NCBI GenBank assembly: GCA_017880805.1
Contig: JADGRP010000207.1
Span: 1 to 35,963 of the forward strand
Length of the DNA: 35,963 bases
Reading direction: 5' to 3'
Source: Burkholderiales bacterium
Lineage (GTDB): Bacteria > Pseudomonadota > Gammaproteobacteria > Burkholderiales > Casimicrobiaceae
How positions within the stretch are numbered: the stretch's first letter is position 1; each line of letters opens with the position of its first letter. A program made the position numbers and the translations under genes. Below the pieces are notes generated by a model. That model had not been told where the DNA came from. It ran no database searches and was given only the letters and a program-made list of their open reading frames with translations. This document shows, piece after piece, positions 34,092 through 35,963 of the stretch.

Positions 34092-35276
34092 TCAGGACGC
34101 CGGCGTATCAGCAGGAAATTGAGGAGGAGATTCCTCGTACGCGGTTACCTCGAGATCGAATCCAGCCATGCTCGGCATCTTGCGACGCCGGGCGAGCAAG
34201 CGCATCTTGCCTACGTTCAGATCGCGCAGAATTTGCGCACCGATGCCGTAGTTGCGCAGATCCATCTTGGTATCGGTGGACATCTGCTCGCCGACCGCGC
34301 GCTGGCGCAATTCCTGCGCCGACTCGGGCCGCAGCAGCAGGATCAGCACGGCGCGGTCGGCCCGCGCCAGCCGCGCCAGCGCGCCGGGGATCGTCCACGA
34401 GTGGGCACGGCTGCCGTAGTCGAGTAAATCGACGATAGACACCGGCTCGTGCACCCGCACGACCGTCTCGAGCGTGGCATCGATGTGCCCGCGAACGAGC
34501 GCAAGATGCGTCGCGTCACTGAGCTTGTCGCGGAATGCGACCATGCGGAAGTCGCCCTCCGCCGTGCGTATCGGCCGCTCGCCGATGCGCTCGATCAATC
34601 GCTCATTCTGACTGCGATAGTGAATCAGGTCCGCGATGGCACCGATCTTCAGTCCGTGATTGCGTGCAAACAGGACGAGATCGGGCAAGCGCGCCATCGA
34701 GCCGTCGTCGTTCATGATCTCGCACAGAACTGCGGCAGGTGAGAATCCTGCGAGCCGCGCCAGGTCGCAACACGCCTCGGTGTGACCCGCGCGGGCCAGG
34801 ACCCCGCCGGCATGCGCGACCAACGGGAATACGTGACCCGGCTGGACGACGTCTTCGGGACGGGCGCCCGCTGCGCATGCAACTCGGATCGTATGCGCGC
34901 GATCGGCCGCGGAAATTCCCGTCGTGACGCCCTCCGCGGCTTCGATGGATACTGTGAAATTGGTGCCATGAAGCGATCGGTTCTTCGGCGTCATCGGCGC
35001 AAGGCCGAGCTGGCGCGCGCGCTCCTCGGTGATCGGCATGCACACCAGTCCGCGCCCGAACCTGGCCATGAAATTGACGATCTCCGGCGTGACCGCGTCA
35101 GCCGCGACGACGAGGTCGCCTTCGTTTTCGCGCGCCTCCTCATCGACCAGTATCACCATCCGGCCTGCCTTGAGCTCGGCAATGATTTCCGGAATCGGCC
35201 AGATCGAAGGAGAAGACCGTGCCGAGTCCGGCGAAGCGCCCGCGTTATCGATGGCGTGCAGTTTTGGCGCAGTCAT
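34092..35276 (-). CDS. ribBA: RibBA-type protein: active DHBP synthase domain, degenerate GTP cyclohydrolase II domain
   Basis: 394 residues. The N-terminal half is a complete 3,4-dihydroxy-2-butanone 4-phosphate synthase: [17 protein letters not shown] at 44-60, THGTNF-equivalent [20 protein letters not shown] at 102-121, [14 protein letters not shown] at 164-177 and [13 protein letters not shown] at 185-197. The C-terminal half has the GTP cyclohydrolase II fold ([17 protein letters not shown] at 273-289, YGIGAQIL later), but the Cys-x10-Cys-x-Cys zinc site is gone. There is no cysteine after residue 185. The second domain is therefore probably inactive as GCHII, and a separate ribA is expected elsewhere. 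This RibBX-like state is known in betaproteobacteria. Confidence 0.93.
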   Translation of the reverse strand: MTAPKLHAIDNAGASPDSARSSPSIWPIPEIIAELKAGRMVILVDEEARENEGDLVVAADAVTPEIVNFMARFGRGLVCMPITEERARQLGLAPMTPKNRSLHGTNFTVSIEAAEGVTTGISAADRAHTIRVACAAGARPEDVVQPGHVFPLVAHAGGVLARAGHTEACCDLARLAGFSPAAVLCEIMNDDGSMARLPDLVLFARNHGLKIGAIADLIHYRSQNERLIERIGERPIRTAEGDFRMVAFRDKLSDATHLALVRGHIDATLETVVRVHEPVSIVDLLDYGSRAHSWTIPGALARLARADRAVLILLLRPESAQELRQRAVGEQMSTDTKMDLRNYGIGAQILRDLNVGKMRLLARRRKMPSMAGFDLEVTAYEESPPQFPADTPAS

Positions 35277-35311
35277 TTTGGCATGGGCAGCATCGAGCGA
35301 GCAATCGCAAC

Positions 35312-35317
35312 ATTATA
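35312..35317 (-). promoter_or_regulatory. -10 element of the rib-nusB-thiL operon
   Basis: A perfect TATAAT on the minus strand, about 36 bases upstream of the ribBA start; the -35 region (CAGACG at spacer 17) is weak. The implied leader is only about 30 bases, too short for an FMN riboswitch, and none of the conserved RFN sequence is seen up to 35447. Confidence 0.5.
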
Positions 35318-35447
35318 CGTGCTGGGATGCGTCGCGTCTGCGCACTCGCGTAGCCGCGTCGGCGGTCTTTGCTTGTGCGGACAGACGCACCGAGTTCGCG
35401 CCTGACCCGCGTCCGCTGGGGCGCTTCATTCGCAACCGCAGGCAACT

Positions 35448-35963
35448 TCAGCGGCTTCCGAACATATCCACGGTCGTCGCGAAGAGCTCGCTTTGCGGAT
35501 TGGCAAACTCGGTCAGCACACTGAAGTGGTGTTTGCCGGGAACAACGAGCGGACCGTCGCTCCCCGCAGGACGACAGCGCGGCCAGCGTTCCCACAAGCC
35601 GCGGCTCTGGCGAATGAATTCGGCGGTCTCGTCTGCGCCCGCTGCCAGCAAGAGCGGCGCGTGCACCAGCGGATCGACACGGACCGGACTCAATTCGCGC
35701 GCGCTTTGTGCGTCGAGCCGAAGATCGCTGTTGAACGACACGTCGACCAGAGGCACGAGGTCGAACACGCCGCTGATCGATACGCCGCCGGCTATCGGAT
35801 CCGCCGACGATCCGCGCGCCTTCCAATGGGTCGCGAACATCATCGCGGTCAGATGCCCTCCCGCCGAGTGTCCCGCGACGACCAGGCGCCGCGCCGGCAC
35901 GCCATGGTTCACGCCTTCGCGCGCCAGCCAGTCGACCGCCTCGCGGCACTCTTCCACGATGTC
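35448..35963 (-). CDS. Alpha/beta hydrolase (esterase/arylformamidase-like), 5' end beyond right edge
   Basis: The visible 171 residues are the C-terminal part of a serine hydrolase. The nucleophile elbow GHSAGG lies near residue 32 of the visible part. The acid would be in [13 protein letters not shown], and the His in [14 protein letters not shown]. The upstream oxyanion-hole His-Gly motif is missing because the frame is open at base 35963; a GTG at 35957 is therefore probably internal. The [17 protein letters not shown] segment resembles bacterial kynurenine formamidase-like and carboxylesterase-like proteins. The substrate is not known. The stop lies about 171 bases before the start of ribBA on the same strand. 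Confidence 0.85.
   Translation of the reverse strand, partial: DIVEECREAVDWLAREGVNHGVPARRLVVAGHSAGGHLTAMMFATHWKARGSSADPIAGGVSISGVFDLVPLVDVSFNSDLRLDAQSARELSPVRVDPLVHAPLLLAAGADETAEFIRQSRGLWERWPRCRPAGSDGPLVVPGKHHFSVLTEFANPQSELFATTVDMFGSR

Noticed and set aside
35277-35447. FMN riboswitch ahead of ribBA
   Set aside because: None of the conserved RFN segments is present, and the -10 element leaves a leader of only about 30 bases.

Overview
The window is a high-GC (roughly mid-60s percent by eye) chromosomal segment that reads as a betaproteobacterium. The main reasons are the block ribBA-ribH-nusB-thiL-pgpA-(GNAT)-pncC-recA-recX-alaS, the RibBA whose second half is degenerate, the OmpR/EnvZ pair, and the combination of glcDEF with ispD-ispF. 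There is no phage, insertion sequence, CRISPR array, rRNA or tRNA that I can support; this looks like ordinary, densely packed chromosome with a few accessory patches.

Layout. Positions 1-1812 hold two oligopeptide/nickel-type ABC permeases (minus strand, the second cut by the left edge). 2189-4693 is a NarL-type response regulator followed by a membrane hybrid histidine kinase. 4694-5101 is non-coding but carries two minus-strand intrinsic terminators and a possible small RNA. 5102-7917 is a Spy/CpxP-like periplasmic gene divergent from ompR-envZ. 7904-15483 is one long minus-strand operon: glcD, a D-lactate-dehydrogenase-like flavoprotein, a glutathione-transferase-like gene, glcE, glcF, a hotdog thioesterase, ispD and ispF, most of them overlapping or nearly so. 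15484-18590 is a looser region: a small unknown gene, an orphan family-5 solute-binding protein, a small Tyr/Pro-rich exported protein, and a decayed 3' end of a PQQ-type sugar dehydrogenase. 18594-20835 is a two-gene hydrolase operon (M20 deacylase plus an AstE/AspA-type deacylase) with a good sigma70 promoter. 20845-24327 is an orphan TRAP receptor and comEC. 24398-25273 is a DsbA-like thiol oxidoreductase ending in a three-copy 25-bp palindromic repeat. 25518-35276 is the housekeeping run from a PaaI-type thioesterase through alaS, recX, recA, pncC, GNAT, pgpA, thiL, nusB and ribH to ribBA. The right edge cuts an alpha/beta hydrolase.

Functionally, the glc operon oxidises glycolate and probably D-lactate into the quinone pool. 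The ispDF genes feed isoprenoid synthesis, including quinone tails. The rib-nusB-thiL block makes flavin and thiamine cofactors; flavin is what GlcD, GlcE and the lactate-type enzyme use. The transport receptors (family-5 SBP, TRAP DctP) and the two deacylases suggest uptake and breakdown of small peptides or N-acylated amino acids, but this is inference.

I did not find an obviously new multi-gene system. The observations best worth checking are the putative minus-strand small RNA at about 4716-4896, the GAAC-N4-GTTC palindrome on the recA promoter in place of an E. coli-type LexA box, the translationally coupled deacylase pair, and the palindromic 25-bp repeats at the 3' end of the dsbA-like gene.
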